Shown piece after piece: positions 26,059 through 34,400 of a DNA stretch of 64,000 bases. The DNA lies in assembly GCF_030709675.1 (NCBI RefSeq), contig NZ_JAUZQD010000006.1:62001-126000 (forward strand), read 5' to 3'. Below the pieces are notes generated by a model. The model was not told the DNA's origin, made no database searches, and worked only from the letters and a program-made list of their open reading frames with translations. How positions within the stretch are numbered: the first letter of the stretch is position 1; each line of letters opens with the position of its first letter. A program made the position numbers and the translations under genes. The stretch comes from Symbioplanes lichenis. Its GTDB lineage: Bacteria > Actinomycetota > Actinomycetes > Mycobacteriales > Micromonosporaceae.

Positions 26059-27696
26059 TCACCCCTTCCAGACGTCGTTGAGCTTGAGGAACGCCTCCGA
26101 GGTGAACGCGAACCCGTGGACGTCCTTGCTGACGCCGGCCTTCTGCACCCGCTCGAACAGCGGGATCATGAGGGCCTGGTCGATGAGGTAGTCCTGCAGT
26201 TGTCCGTACGCCTGCTCGGCCTGCTTGGTGTCGGTGGTGCCGACCGCCTGGCCGAAGAGCTCCTGCACCTTGGCGATGTCCGCGGCCGAGCCGAAGCGCT
26301 GCGCGAGTCCCTTGGAGTTGGCGACGTCCGGGTTGAGGATGAACTGCAGGGCGCCGGGGTCGGCCCGGGTGAAATAGGTACCGGTCAGGTCGTACGTGCC
26401 CTCGGTCAGATAGGTCGCCGACTGGGCCGTGGTGAGCTGGCGCAGCTCGAGCTTGATGCCGACCTCCTTGAGCTGGGCCTGCAGCAGCTCGGGACCGCCG
26501 CCGGCCGCCGTGGTCAGCGGGTAGTCGAGCACCAGCTGCTTGCCGTCCTTGGCCCGCACGCCGTCGGCCCCGGGCACCCAGCCCGCCGCGTCCAGGATCT
26601 GCTTCGCGCCGGCCTGGTCGAAGGCGATCTTGTCGCCGAGCGGCTTGAAGTAGGGCGTGGTCGTGTCGAAGAGCCCCTGCACCACCGGGTAGTCGGCGCC
26701 GAACAGCGTCGACGCGTACGTCTTGGCGTCGATCGCCTTCACGATGGCCTTGCGCACCGCGGGGTCGCTCAGCGGACGGCCGGCGCTCGTGTTGGCGTAG
26801 AGCGCCGAGGCGGGACCCGGCAGCGAGCGCTGCTCGATCATGTCGCCGGACTTCTCGATCAGCGTCTGGTCCTGCGGCGAGAACGGGTTGCGCGGCCACG
26901 CGATGTCGCTGGCCCCGCTGACCAGGTTGCCGGTGCGGACGCTGTCCTCGGCCACGTAGTTGAAGATGACCTTGTCGAGCTTCGCCTCGCCCCGGTTCTG
27001 CGACGTCTCCGAGCCCCAGGTGTAGCCGGGCCGCTTGGTCAGCACGGTCTCGACCTTGGGCGTGTAGTGGTCGAGCTGGAACTGCCCGGAGCCGACGACG
27101 CCCTTGCCGGTGCACCGCTCGGCCGGCTGTTCGCCGAACGCGGCCGGGTCGACGATCGCGAGGTTGGTGGTCGAGGTGGCCTGCAGGAACGACGAGTTCG
27201 GCTTGCTCAGCGTGAACTGGACGGTCGTGGCGTCGACGGCTTTCGCACCGCTCAGGCCCTGGATGTACGAGGCCCCGTAGGCGGCGCCGTTCGTCTGCTT
27301 CACCGTGTCGATCCAGCCGAGCGCGTTGTCCGCGACCGCCTGCGCGTCGAGCGGCTTGCCGTTGGCGAAGGTCACGCCGTCCCTGAGGTGGAACGTGTAG
27401 GTCAGCCCGTCGGCGCTGATCTCCCACTTCTCGGCCAGCCAGGGCACGATCTTCCCCGTCTCGGGGTCCTGGTCGGTCAGCGAGTCGGCGAAGTTGCGGA
27501 TGATCGACCGGTGCTCGATCCAGTAGACCTGGAACGGGTCGATGCAGGAGAAGTTCGCGTTGTCGGGCCAGAAGCTCACCTTGAGGGTGCCGCCGGCCTT
27601 CGGGGTGCCGCCGCTCGCGTCCGCTCCCCCGCCGCCGCAGGCAGCGAGGCTTCCCGCCAGGGCCAGGGCGGCGGCTGCTGTCACGAAACGTCTCAT
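26059..27696 (-). CDS. substrate-binding lipoprotein of peptide-type ABC importer (SBP family 5)
   Basis: A 545-residue lipoprotein with signal peptide FVTAAAALALAGSLAACGGG, whose lipobox LAAC supplies the acylated Cys. The mature part has family-5 hallmarks: DPETGKIVPWLAEKWEISAD, GLTYTFHLRDGVTFANGKPL, and PAVRKAIVKAIDAKTYASTL near the hinge. ATG 27696 is preferred because GAGGA is well spaced; GTG 27708, which overlaps the previous stop, is possible. Family members bind peptides but also nickel, opines and other small molecules; with two flavin oxygenases upstream, an organosulfur ligand is a reasonable inference. Confidence 0.9.
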   Translation of the reverse strand: MRRFVTAAAALALAGSLAACGGGGADASGGTPKAGGTLKVSFWPDNANFSCIDPFQVYWIEHRSIIRNFADSLTDQDPETGKIVPWLAEKWEISADGLTYTFHLRDGVTFANGKPLDAQAVADNALGWIDTVKQTNGAAYGASYIQGLSGAKAVDATTVQFTLSKPNSSFLQATSTTNLAIVDPAAFGEQPAERCTGKGVVGSGQFQLDHYTPKVETVLTKRPGYTWGSETSQNRGEAKLDKVIFNYVAEDSVRTGNLVSGASDIAWPRNPFSPQDQTLIEKSGDMIEQRSLPGPASALYANTSAGRPLSDPAVRKAIVKAIDAKTYASTLFGADYPVVQGLFDTTTPYFKPLGDKIAFDQAGAKQILDAAGWVPGADGVRAKDGKQLVLDYPLTTAAGGGPELLQAQLKEVGIKLELRQLTTAQSATYLTEGTYDLTGTYFTRADPGALQFILNPDVANSKGLAQRFGSAADIAKVQELFGQAVGTTDTKQAEQAYGQLQDYLIDQALMIPLFERVQKAGVSKDVHGFAFTSEAFLKLNDVWKG

Positions 27697-27704
27697 GGGG
27701 TTCC

Positions 27705-28841
27705 TCACTGGTTGAGCACACGACGACCGGCTGCGAGCAGCGCGGCGTCTTCCTGGGGCGGGTGGACGCGGATGCAGAGCGCGTCGCGCAGATGACGTTC
27801 GAGGGAGTGGTGCCGGGAGAGGGCCGGGTTGCCCAGCGCTGCCACGGCCGTCTGCGTCGCCGCGATGACCGCGCGGGCGATGGCGACCTTGATGACCGAC
27901 AGCTGCAGGTTCACGTCCTGGTCACCGGCCTCGATGCGCAGCAGGGCGCCGTGGAGGAGAGTTTCGGCCTGCGCGATCTGCAGGTCGATCTCGCCGGCGA
28001 CGGTTTGGATGCGCTCGGTCTCGGCGATGGGCTTGCCCAGGGCGGCGGGCACGCGGGTGCGGGCGAACTCGGCGAACGCCTTGCGTGCGGCGCGAGCCAC
28101 GCCGGTGTAGAGCGCGGGGTGCCCGAAGCTGCCCGGTCCCGCCGCGGCGGCCGGATCCCGGTAGACGCCGTCGGCGCCGCGCGGGATCTCGGTGAAGGCG
28201 TCTCCCGGAACGTGCACGTCGTCGTAGATGACGTCGTGGGTGTTCGACGCGCGCAGACCGAGGTGGTCCCACGTCTCGATCCAGGTGATGCCCGCCGCGT
28301 CGCCCGGGACGACGATGTGGCCGACCTGGTCGCCGGCCGTCACCCACACGACGTGGTAGGCCAGGCCGGCGCCGCCGGTCGCGTAGGCCTTGCGGCCGTT
28401 GACGACCCAGCCGTCCGCCGTGCGCGTGGCGGTGGTCTTCGGCAGGCCGCCGCGGGCCGGGGCCCCGAGCTCCGGCTCGGCGCGGATGGCGTTGGCGAGC
28501 GTGGAACCGGTTCCCGACCGTTCCAGGAACTCCCGATAGGTGGCGGCGGGCCACGTCGGGTTCTTGGCCTGCCCGGCGTGGGTGATCAGCGTGTTGGCGG
28601 CGAGGAGGGCCACCGAGGCGTCGCCCTCGCCGAGTGCGGTCAGGATGCGCGCGGTGTCCCGGGCGTTGACTTCGGGCCCGCCGAACTGCCTGCCCACTGT
28701 TGCGGTGAGCAGCCCGGCGCGATGGGCGGCGTCCAGCCCCTTCTCGGGGAAGGCGCCCGTCCGGTCGTACTCCGCGGCGGTCTCCGCGATCTCGGCCGTG
28801 ACGGCGGCGAGGGCGCCGTCGCTCAGGTCGGGGGTGATCAT
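27705..28841 (-). CDS. acyl-CoA-dehydrogenase-fold flavoenzyme (DszC/SfnB-like monooxygenase candidate)
   Basis: A 378-residue protein of the acyl-CoA dehydrogenase fold: N-terminal helical domain (LDAAHRAGLLTATVGRQFGG), middle beta domain (GWVVNGRKAYATGGAGLAYH, then WDHLGLRASNTHDVIYDDVH) and C-terminal helices (IAETERIQTVAGEIDLQIAQ). At this length, and next to an LLM monooxygenase, it resembles the DszC/SfnB branch, which oxygenates sulfur compounds rather than dehydrogenating acyl-CoA. ATG 28841 overlaps the LLM stop (ATGA), and its own stop abuts the binding-protein gene. It contains one perfect GGAACCGGTTCC palindrome. Substrate unproven. Confidence 0.8.
   Translation of the reverse strand: MITPDLSDGALAAVTAEIAETAAEYDRTGAFPEKGLDAAHRAGLLTATVGRQFGGPEVNARDTARILTALGEGDASVALLAANTLITHAGQAKNPTWPAATYREFLERSGTGSTLANAIRAEPELGAPARGGLPKTTATRTADGWVVNGRKAYATGGAGLAYHVVWVTAGDQVGHIVVPGDAAGITWIETWDHLGLRASNTHDVIYDDVHVPGDAFTEIPRGADGVYRDPAAAAGPGSFGHPALYTGVARAARKAFAEFARTRVPAALGKPIAETERIQTVAGEIDLQIAQAETLLHGALLRIEAGDQDVNLQLSVIKVAIARAVIAATQTAVAALGNPALSRHHSLERHLRDALCIRVHPPQEDAALLAAGRRVLNQ
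28503..28514. promoter_or_regulatory. perfect 12-bp palindrome inside the flavoenzyme gene
   Basis: GGAACCGGTTCC, the fully symmetric form of the motif that recurs in the pectinesterase and secreted GH2 genes. It is encoded here as Gly-Thr-Gly-Ser. Function unknown. Confidence 0.35.
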
Positions 28842-30019
28842 GCCTGGGCCAGCCGGGCGTACTCCGGGGCGTAGTTGCCGGGGTGCTCGGCCTGCAGCGT
28901 GCCGCGCTGCCCGGTGGCCTGGCGGTGGGCGAGCTCCTGGCGGACCAGCGGCAGGATGAAGCGGCCGTAGTCGACGGCGTCGGCCAGCGTGTCGTAGCCG
29001 CGGATCGAGACCAGCGACGCGCCCTGGTCGATGTAGTCGAGGATCGCGGCGGCGACGGTCTCGGGCGACCCGACGAGCGCGGTGCTCGCGCCCGCGGCGT
29101 TGGTGACGGCGGCGGTCCGGGTCCAGAGCGCGCGGTCGTAGAGCTCGGCCCGCTCGGCCTGCCGCAGCGCCCGCTGGGAACCGACGTTCTGCGGCGTGGC
29201 ACCACCCCAGCGCGGGGCCTTGGCGTGCGTGGCGGCGACCCGCTCGACGTACTCGTGGGCCTTCTTCCAGGCCAGCTCGTCGGTGCGGGCGATGATCGGG
29301 CGGAAGGTGACCCAGATGCGGGGCAGCGTGGTGCGGCCGGCGGCGCGGGCGATGGCGTGCACCCGGTCGATCTCGCTGCGCAGGTCGGCGAGGGGCTCGC
29401 CCCAGAAGCTGAAGATGTCGGCCTTCTCGCCGCCGACCTGGAACGCCTCGTCGGACTGGCCGCCGATGGAGATGGGGATGGGCTTCTCGTACGGGGCGAA
29501 CCCGGGGCCGAACTCGTCGAACTTGTAGAACTCGCCCTCGTGGCTGAACGGCCCCGGCTCGGTCCACGCGCGGCGCAGCAGGTCGATGTACTCCGACGTG
29601 CGGGCGTACCGGCGGTTCTTCGGCAGGTAGTCACCCTGGCGGGCCTGCTCGGCGTCGTTGCCGCCGGAGATCAGGTGCACGACCGCCCGGCCCTCGGTGA
29701 GCTGGTCGAGCGTCGCCAGCTTCTGCGCCCCGACCAGCGGGAACGTCGTGTTGGGGCGGAGCGCCACGATCGGCTTGATCCGCTCGGTCAGCTGCCCGAC
29801 CGCGCTCGCCGTGACGAACGAGTCCGCACTGCCGGCGCCGTAGGGCAGGAGCGTGTAGTCGTAGCCGCCGTCCTCGAGGGCTCGCACATACTTGCGGAAG
29901 TAGGCCAGGTCGATGCCCCGGGACGGAACCGGGTTCAGCTCGGTCGACGGGTTCAGGTGGGACAGGCTGATGAACTCGGCCTCCGGCGCGGCGGTGGCCG
30001 GAATGCTGGTGTCGGTCAT
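28838..30019 (-). CDS. LLM-class flavin-dependent monooxygenase (SsuD/NtaA-like)
   Basis: A 393-residue reduced-flavin-dependent monooxygenase with a TIM-barrel fold. Family marks are FISLSHLNPSTELNPVPSRG at the start, RIKPIVALRPNTTFPLVGAQ, the flavin/substrate loop GGNDAEQARQGDYLPKNRRY, the YEKPIPISIGGQSDEAFQV strand-loop, and GSPETVAAAILDYIDQGAS. Alkanesulfonate monooxygenases of this type release sulfite from C-S bonds. ATG 30019 follows GAGGATCCCC. First gene of the minus-strand operon; no flavin reductase is encoded nearby, so reduced flavin must come from elsewhere. Confidence 0.9.
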   Translation of the reverse strand: MTDTSIPATAAPEAEFISLSHLNPSTELNPVPSRGIDLAYFRKYVRALEDGGYDYTLLPYGAGSADSFVTASAVGQLTERIKPIVALRPNTTFPLVGAQKLATLDQLTEGRAVVHLISGGNDAEQARQGDYLPKNRRYARTSEYIDLLRRAWTEPGPFSHEGEFYKFDEFGPGFAPYEKPIPISIGGQSDEAFQVGGEKADIFSFWGEPLADLRSEIDRVHAIARAAGRTTLPRIWVTFRPIIARTDELAWKKAHEYVERVAATHAKAPRWGGATPQNVGSQRALRQAERAELYDRALWTRTAAVTNAAGASTALVGSPETVAAAILDYIDQGASLVSIRGYDTLADAVDYGRFILPLVRQELAHRQATGQRGTLQAEHPGNYAPEYARLAQA

Positions 30020-30176
30020 GGGGATCCTCACTGTCAGCCCCGGGATTCGCAGGGAACGCGGCGCCGGATTCCCCTCATTGCCCATCAAGCTAGTAGGCTT
30101 TTGGCCCCGGGTCCAATGACGGATCACGATCACGCCCGATCACGAATCCTTATCGGAGCCGTGCTAGACCTGATCG

Positions 30177-30656
30177 GTGACGCATTTCGAGGATCTGGCC
30201 GCCTACGCGTATCAGGACGAAGAGACCCTGAGCCTGGACGACGGCTACCTCGTCTACCGGCCGCGTTATGCCCGGCTCGCCGTGGGCTGGCTCGACCCGG
30301 CCTTCCCCTTCCCGACCGGCCCGGCGCCGGAGGGCTTCGCGGCCGCACTGCTCGACATCGTCGCCGGCCGGCGCGTCAACGCCATGCGCGGCTGGCAGGA
30401 CTGCCCCTTCTGCCCGGCGCCGTCACCCCGCCGGGCCGTCGAGGCTCCCCACCCGTCGGGCCCGGTGTTCCTGGGCAACGCCGAGATCCGCGTGCCGGGC
30501 GGCCCCGGCAAGATGTACGCCGCGCCGAACCTGATCTGGCACTACGTGACGGCCCACGACTACCGGCCGCCGGAGGTCTTCGTGGCCGCCGTCGAGCGCT
30601 ACGACCCGGCCTGGACGTCCGGCGCCTGGATCCCCGACGACGCCGAGCGCGAATGA
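30177..30656 (+). CDS. hypothetical protein with a CxxC motif
   Basis: A 159-residue soluble protein that I do not recognise. It has an N-terminal acidic/aromatic segment (FEDLAAYAYQDEETLSLDDG), a central W-x-D-C-P-F-C-P motif (RGWQDCPFCPAP) that could bind metal or be redox-active, and a C-terminal part (PNLIWHYVTAHDYRPPEVFV) resembling proteins tied to a His/Tyr cluster. The GTG start lies 6 nt after TAGACC, a plausible leaderless -10. It is divergent from the ten-gene operon and shares its 157-bp upstream region. Confidence 0.65.
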   Translation: MTHFEDLAAYAYQDEETLSLDDGYLVYRPRYARLAVGWLDPAFPFPTGPAPEGFAAALLDIVAGRRVNAMRGWQDCPFCPAPSPRRAVEAPHPSGPVFLGNAEIRVPGGPGKMYAAPNLIWHYVTAHDYRPPEVFVAAVERYDPAWTSGAWIPDDAERE

Positions 30657-30735
30657 CCTCTCACCCTCCGGCCGGCGGCGTTAGGTTTTTCGTCCGAGTT
30701 GACCCTCGACTTCGTGGAGGGTCCATGCTGGGCCC

Positions 30736-31212
30736 ATGCCGGACGACGACATCATGACCGCGGTCAGCGCCGCCCTCGCGCAGGGCCAAGCGGGCGACCG
30801 GGCGGGCGCCAGGCTCGCGCTGGAGACCCTGTGGGACCGCACGGGTACGGACGGGGACGCCCTGCACCGCTGCACCATCGCGCACTGCCTCGCCGACCTG
30901 CAGGAGTCGGTCGCCGACGAGCTGGCGTGGGACCAACGGGCCCTCGCCGCGGCCGGCGTGCTCACCGACGAGCGCGCGCAGCAGCAGGACCCGCGCTGGA
31001 CCGTCCAGGCCCTGCTGCCGTCGCTGCACATCAACCTCGCCGACGCGTACCGCCGCTCGGGCCGCTTCGCCGAGGCCCGGCCCCACCTGACGGATGCGGT
31101 CGCCGCCACCTGCGCGCTTCCCGACGACGAGTACGGAGCCACGATCCTGATGGGCATCGACAAGGTGCGCGCCGCCCTCGACGCCGGGTCCACCGCCCCG
31201 CTGCAGCCCTGA
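30736..31212 (+). CDS. TPR-like helical repeat protein
   Basis: A 158-residue all-helical protein. Paired helices such as DIMTAVSAALAQGQAGDRAG with ARLALETLWDRTG, and LHINLADAYRRSGRFAEARP with HLTDAVAATCALP, fit tetratricopeptide-type repeats. The last pair (LADAYRRSGRFAEARPHL) is a good TPR match. Such proteins mediate protein contacts; the partner is unknown. No signal peptide. It starts 79 bases after the previous gene and may be co-transcribed with it. Confidence 0.65.
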   Translation: MPDDDIMTAVSAALAQGQAGDRAGARLALETLWDRTGTDGDALHRCTIAHCLADLQESVADELAWDQRALAAAGVLTDERAQQQDPRWTVQALLPSLHINLADAYRRSGRFAEARPHLTDAVAATCALPDDEYGATILMGIDKVRAALDAGSTAPLQP

Positions 31213-31213
31213 T

Positions 31214-31442
31214 ATGTCCGGCTGGGCTCCCGTCCTGCTCCTCACGTCCCGCGCCGAGATGCGTCTACGCCGGCGACTCCCCGGGCGACGCCGTGGCCGC
31301 CGCGGGTGCGGGCATCCCCTTCATCGCCTGCCTCCGGAGCGGCGTCCGCCGCCTCGGCGACTTCGACCCCCGCCACGTCGCGGCCGTCATCGAAACCTTC
31401 CCCGACCTCCCCACCGCCGTCGACCGCCTCGACCGCAGCTGA
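31214..31442 (+). pseudogene. truncated and frameshifted HAD-family hydrolase remnant
   Basis: The end of this stretch reads CVYAGDSPGDAVAAAGAGIP and FIACLRSGVRRL, then a terminal helix, to a stop at 31440-31442. That is the C-terminal third of a haloacid-dehalogenase phosphatase, with motif IV GDSPGD. The preceding LLLTSRAEM is in another frame; restoring two bases near 31258-31262 would join TSRAEM to CVYAGD. The N-terminal two thirds, with the catalytic DxD, is missing. A decayed gene. Confidence 0.65.
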
Positions 31443-31478
31443 GCGGCATCCGCCGACGGCTCGCCCGGCGGGCTGCGC

Positions 31479-34400
31479 TCAGTCGCAGGAGAGGCGAGCG
31501 GCGGCCCAGTCGGCGTGGTCGTTCCCGTTGCCGTCGCCGGCGTCGGTGACCTGAAGGCGCAGCGTGCGGGCACCCGTCACGTCCAGGTCGAAGCGGTGCG
31601 CCAGGCCCGTCCCGCGCATGGTCGGCGACACCGCCGCCCGGACGCCGTCGAGCCACACCTCGAAGATCACCGAGCCGCCGCTGCCGGTCTCGTCGTCGAC
31701 GCCGGTATCCGCCCGGAAACGGTTGCAGTTACCGTCGATTGGCACGTCCACGGTGGACAAAGCGTGGACGCCGAGGCCCTTCTCGTACTCCACGCCCGCG
31801 ATCGTCAGCGTGTCGCCGTCGCCGGCGGCCTGCTCGCCGTTGCTGCGGTCCTTCTCGACCGGGCCCCAGCCGTTGGCCACCGAGGCGAACGCCCGGTCGC
31901 TGAGCCAGCCGTAGCCCGGCGGCAACGGCGTCCGCACCACGGCCGTCGCCGTTGTCGACGTCGGGAACGTGCCCCCGGCGTCCACGGTGGCCGTCAGCCG
32001 GTGCGTGCCGATGTCGGTTCCGGGCGGCGCCGTCACCGTGAAGGACGCGGTTTCGGTGCCCGTGACGGCGCCGAGCTCGACGAGCGCGGGGCTGACCGTC
32101 CAGCCGTCCGGCGCCGCCAGGCGTACCGTCGCGTCGGTCAAGCCCGAGGCGCAGCGCGAACTGACATCGACTGAAACCGGTTCCGGCGTTCCCGGAACGG
32201 CGGTGCCGTCGGTCGTGACGGTCACTCCGGGCGGGCACGGCGCCGGCACGTCGGAGTCCGGGACGCCGCCCGTCCGGGCCTCCGCGGCGGTCAGCGGACG
32301 CAGGACCAGCTCGTGCCGGTAGGTCTCGGTCGGTGCGAGGCGGAACGGCGCGAGAACCGAGTTCGGCGTCTCGCCCATGCCCGTCTCGCCCGCCTCGGCG
32401 TGCAGCGTGACCCAGCCGCGGTTGCGGACCAGGTCCAGCTGGTGGTCGTACTCGGCGCGGTCGAGGTCGTCCCAGGCGGTGACGCTGACGTCTTCCATGC
32501 CGCCGACGAGCAGCCCGGCGCTGCCGTCGGTCAGGGCCGCCCACCGCGCGTCGTGGTGGTTGCCGTACGCCTGCGGCCGCGAGTACCGCACATACTGCTC
32601 GTTCACCGTGCTGCGATAGACGCCCAGCGGGGCGCCGCTCTGCCGGTCGTTGTAGTTCTCGTGGGGCCCGCGGCCGTACCAGGCGAACTTCTGCATCCGG
32701 TCCGGCAGCTGCAACGACACCCCCACCCGCGGCAGGTACGGGAGAACGGCCGCCCGCGCGTCCGGCACCACCTCGTGCGTCAGCGTGATCGTGCCCCGCT
32801 TGTCGATGCGGTACGCCATGGTCTGCGCGAACGACACGCCCTTGCCCGCGACCGTGCTCTCGACGTCGACCACCACGGCGTTCCCCTCGGTGCGGGTGGT
32901 CACGCCGGTGACCGTGGTCGTGAGGTCGTCGAGGCCCAGGTCGTGCCAGATGCGCCGGTCGTCGGTGCCCCAGTCGTAGGTCTCGTTGCTCGTCGGCGGC
33001 CGGTAGACGTCGAGAACCGGGCCACCGTGCAGGAGTTCGCGTCCGCCGGCCCGCATCGACGCCAAGGTGCCGTTGGTGAAACGGTAGGTGAAACCGGTTC
33101 CCGAGATTGTCAGTTCGTTCCCGTTGGTCGCCAGCCGCGGCGCCCCCGGCACCGGAACAGGCAGGATGCCGGGAACAGCCTGACCTCCCGCGCTGAACTG
33201 GTCATAGCCGAGCACCCAGTCGCCCTTCGCGGCTGACACGTTCAGGAACCGTTCCCGGTCGTTCGGGTTCGCCGGCAACGGGCCGGTGTCGAGCTCGACG
33301 GTGGCGCCGGGAGCCAGCCGCACGTGCCGGCTACCGCTCCGCAGCGTCCGGCTCTGTTCCTTGAGCGACCAGCGCACCACCACGTCCAGCGCGCCCGCCT
33401 GCTGCTCGTTGAAGGCGCGCACCTTGGTGCCGTCGCGCGTGAACCGGATCGGCGCCTGCGCCCACGCCATCTCCGCCGTTTCCGGCTGCACATAACGGTC
33501 CGAGCCGACCAGGCCGTCGGTGCCGGACAGGCTGATGCCGAGGCTCAGGAAGTCGCCGCGGCGAGAGTAGCTGTCGAAGTCGAGCGCCAGCACGGCGTCG
33601 CCGGCCGGATCGCGGGCCAGCTCCGGGGCGGACAGCGCCCGGGCATAGACGCGGGCGTCGTCGATCAGGCCCCGGCCGGTCCGGATGCTCCACAGGTCGT
33701 TGTCCTGCTGGGTCTCGGCATTGCGGCCGAGGTTGACCTCGAACAGCCCCGGGTCCACGGCTCCGGTGCGCGGCGTGGTGGCCACCTCGGCGCCGTCGAT
33801 CGCGAGTTTCAGAGCGGTTCCGTCGTAGGTTCCGGTGACCCGGTGCCAGGATCCGCCGTACCAGTTCTCCGGAACATCCGCGGCCGCCGTGGAGTCGCCG
33901 ATGCGGAACTCGAGGGTGTTCTCGTCGCGCATCTGGAGGCCGTACGCCTGACCCTTGGTGAGAATCGGGAAGCTGCCCGCCCATTCGCCGGGCTGGACCC
34001 ACGCGTCGAGGGTGAGCGGACCGGTCAGATCCAGGCGCTCGTCCCGGAACACGTCGACGAAATCGTCCAAGCTGGACAATCGGACGGCCTGGCCGCGGCG
34101 GCCCGGTGCGGGCGCCGGCTTGCCCACGAGGAACGTCTGGATTCCGCTCGCCGAGTCCGGGGTGAGAATCAGCGGCTGCCGCAGATTCTGCTCGGCCCAG
34201 TCCCAGATGAAACCGCCCTGCAGTTCCGGATACTCGCGGGCCAGCGCCCAGAACTGGTCGAAATTGCCGAGGCCGTTGCCCATCGCGTGGGCGTACTCGC
34301 CCATGACGACCGGCTTGGTGCTGCTCTGCACACGGCTCTCCAGCCGGGCCGGCGTCGGATAGCGCGGCCCGTCCACGTCGGCGAAGGGCGCGTCGCCGTC

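Noticed and set aside
30020..30176. SAM riboswitch or other sulfur-responsive leader before the LLM monooxygenase
   Set aside because: A sulfur-type operon made this worth checking, but I cannot recognise conserved riboswitch cores or a terminator/anti-terminator pair. TAGAC...GGTGA near 30165 is too weak to call a McbR-like site.
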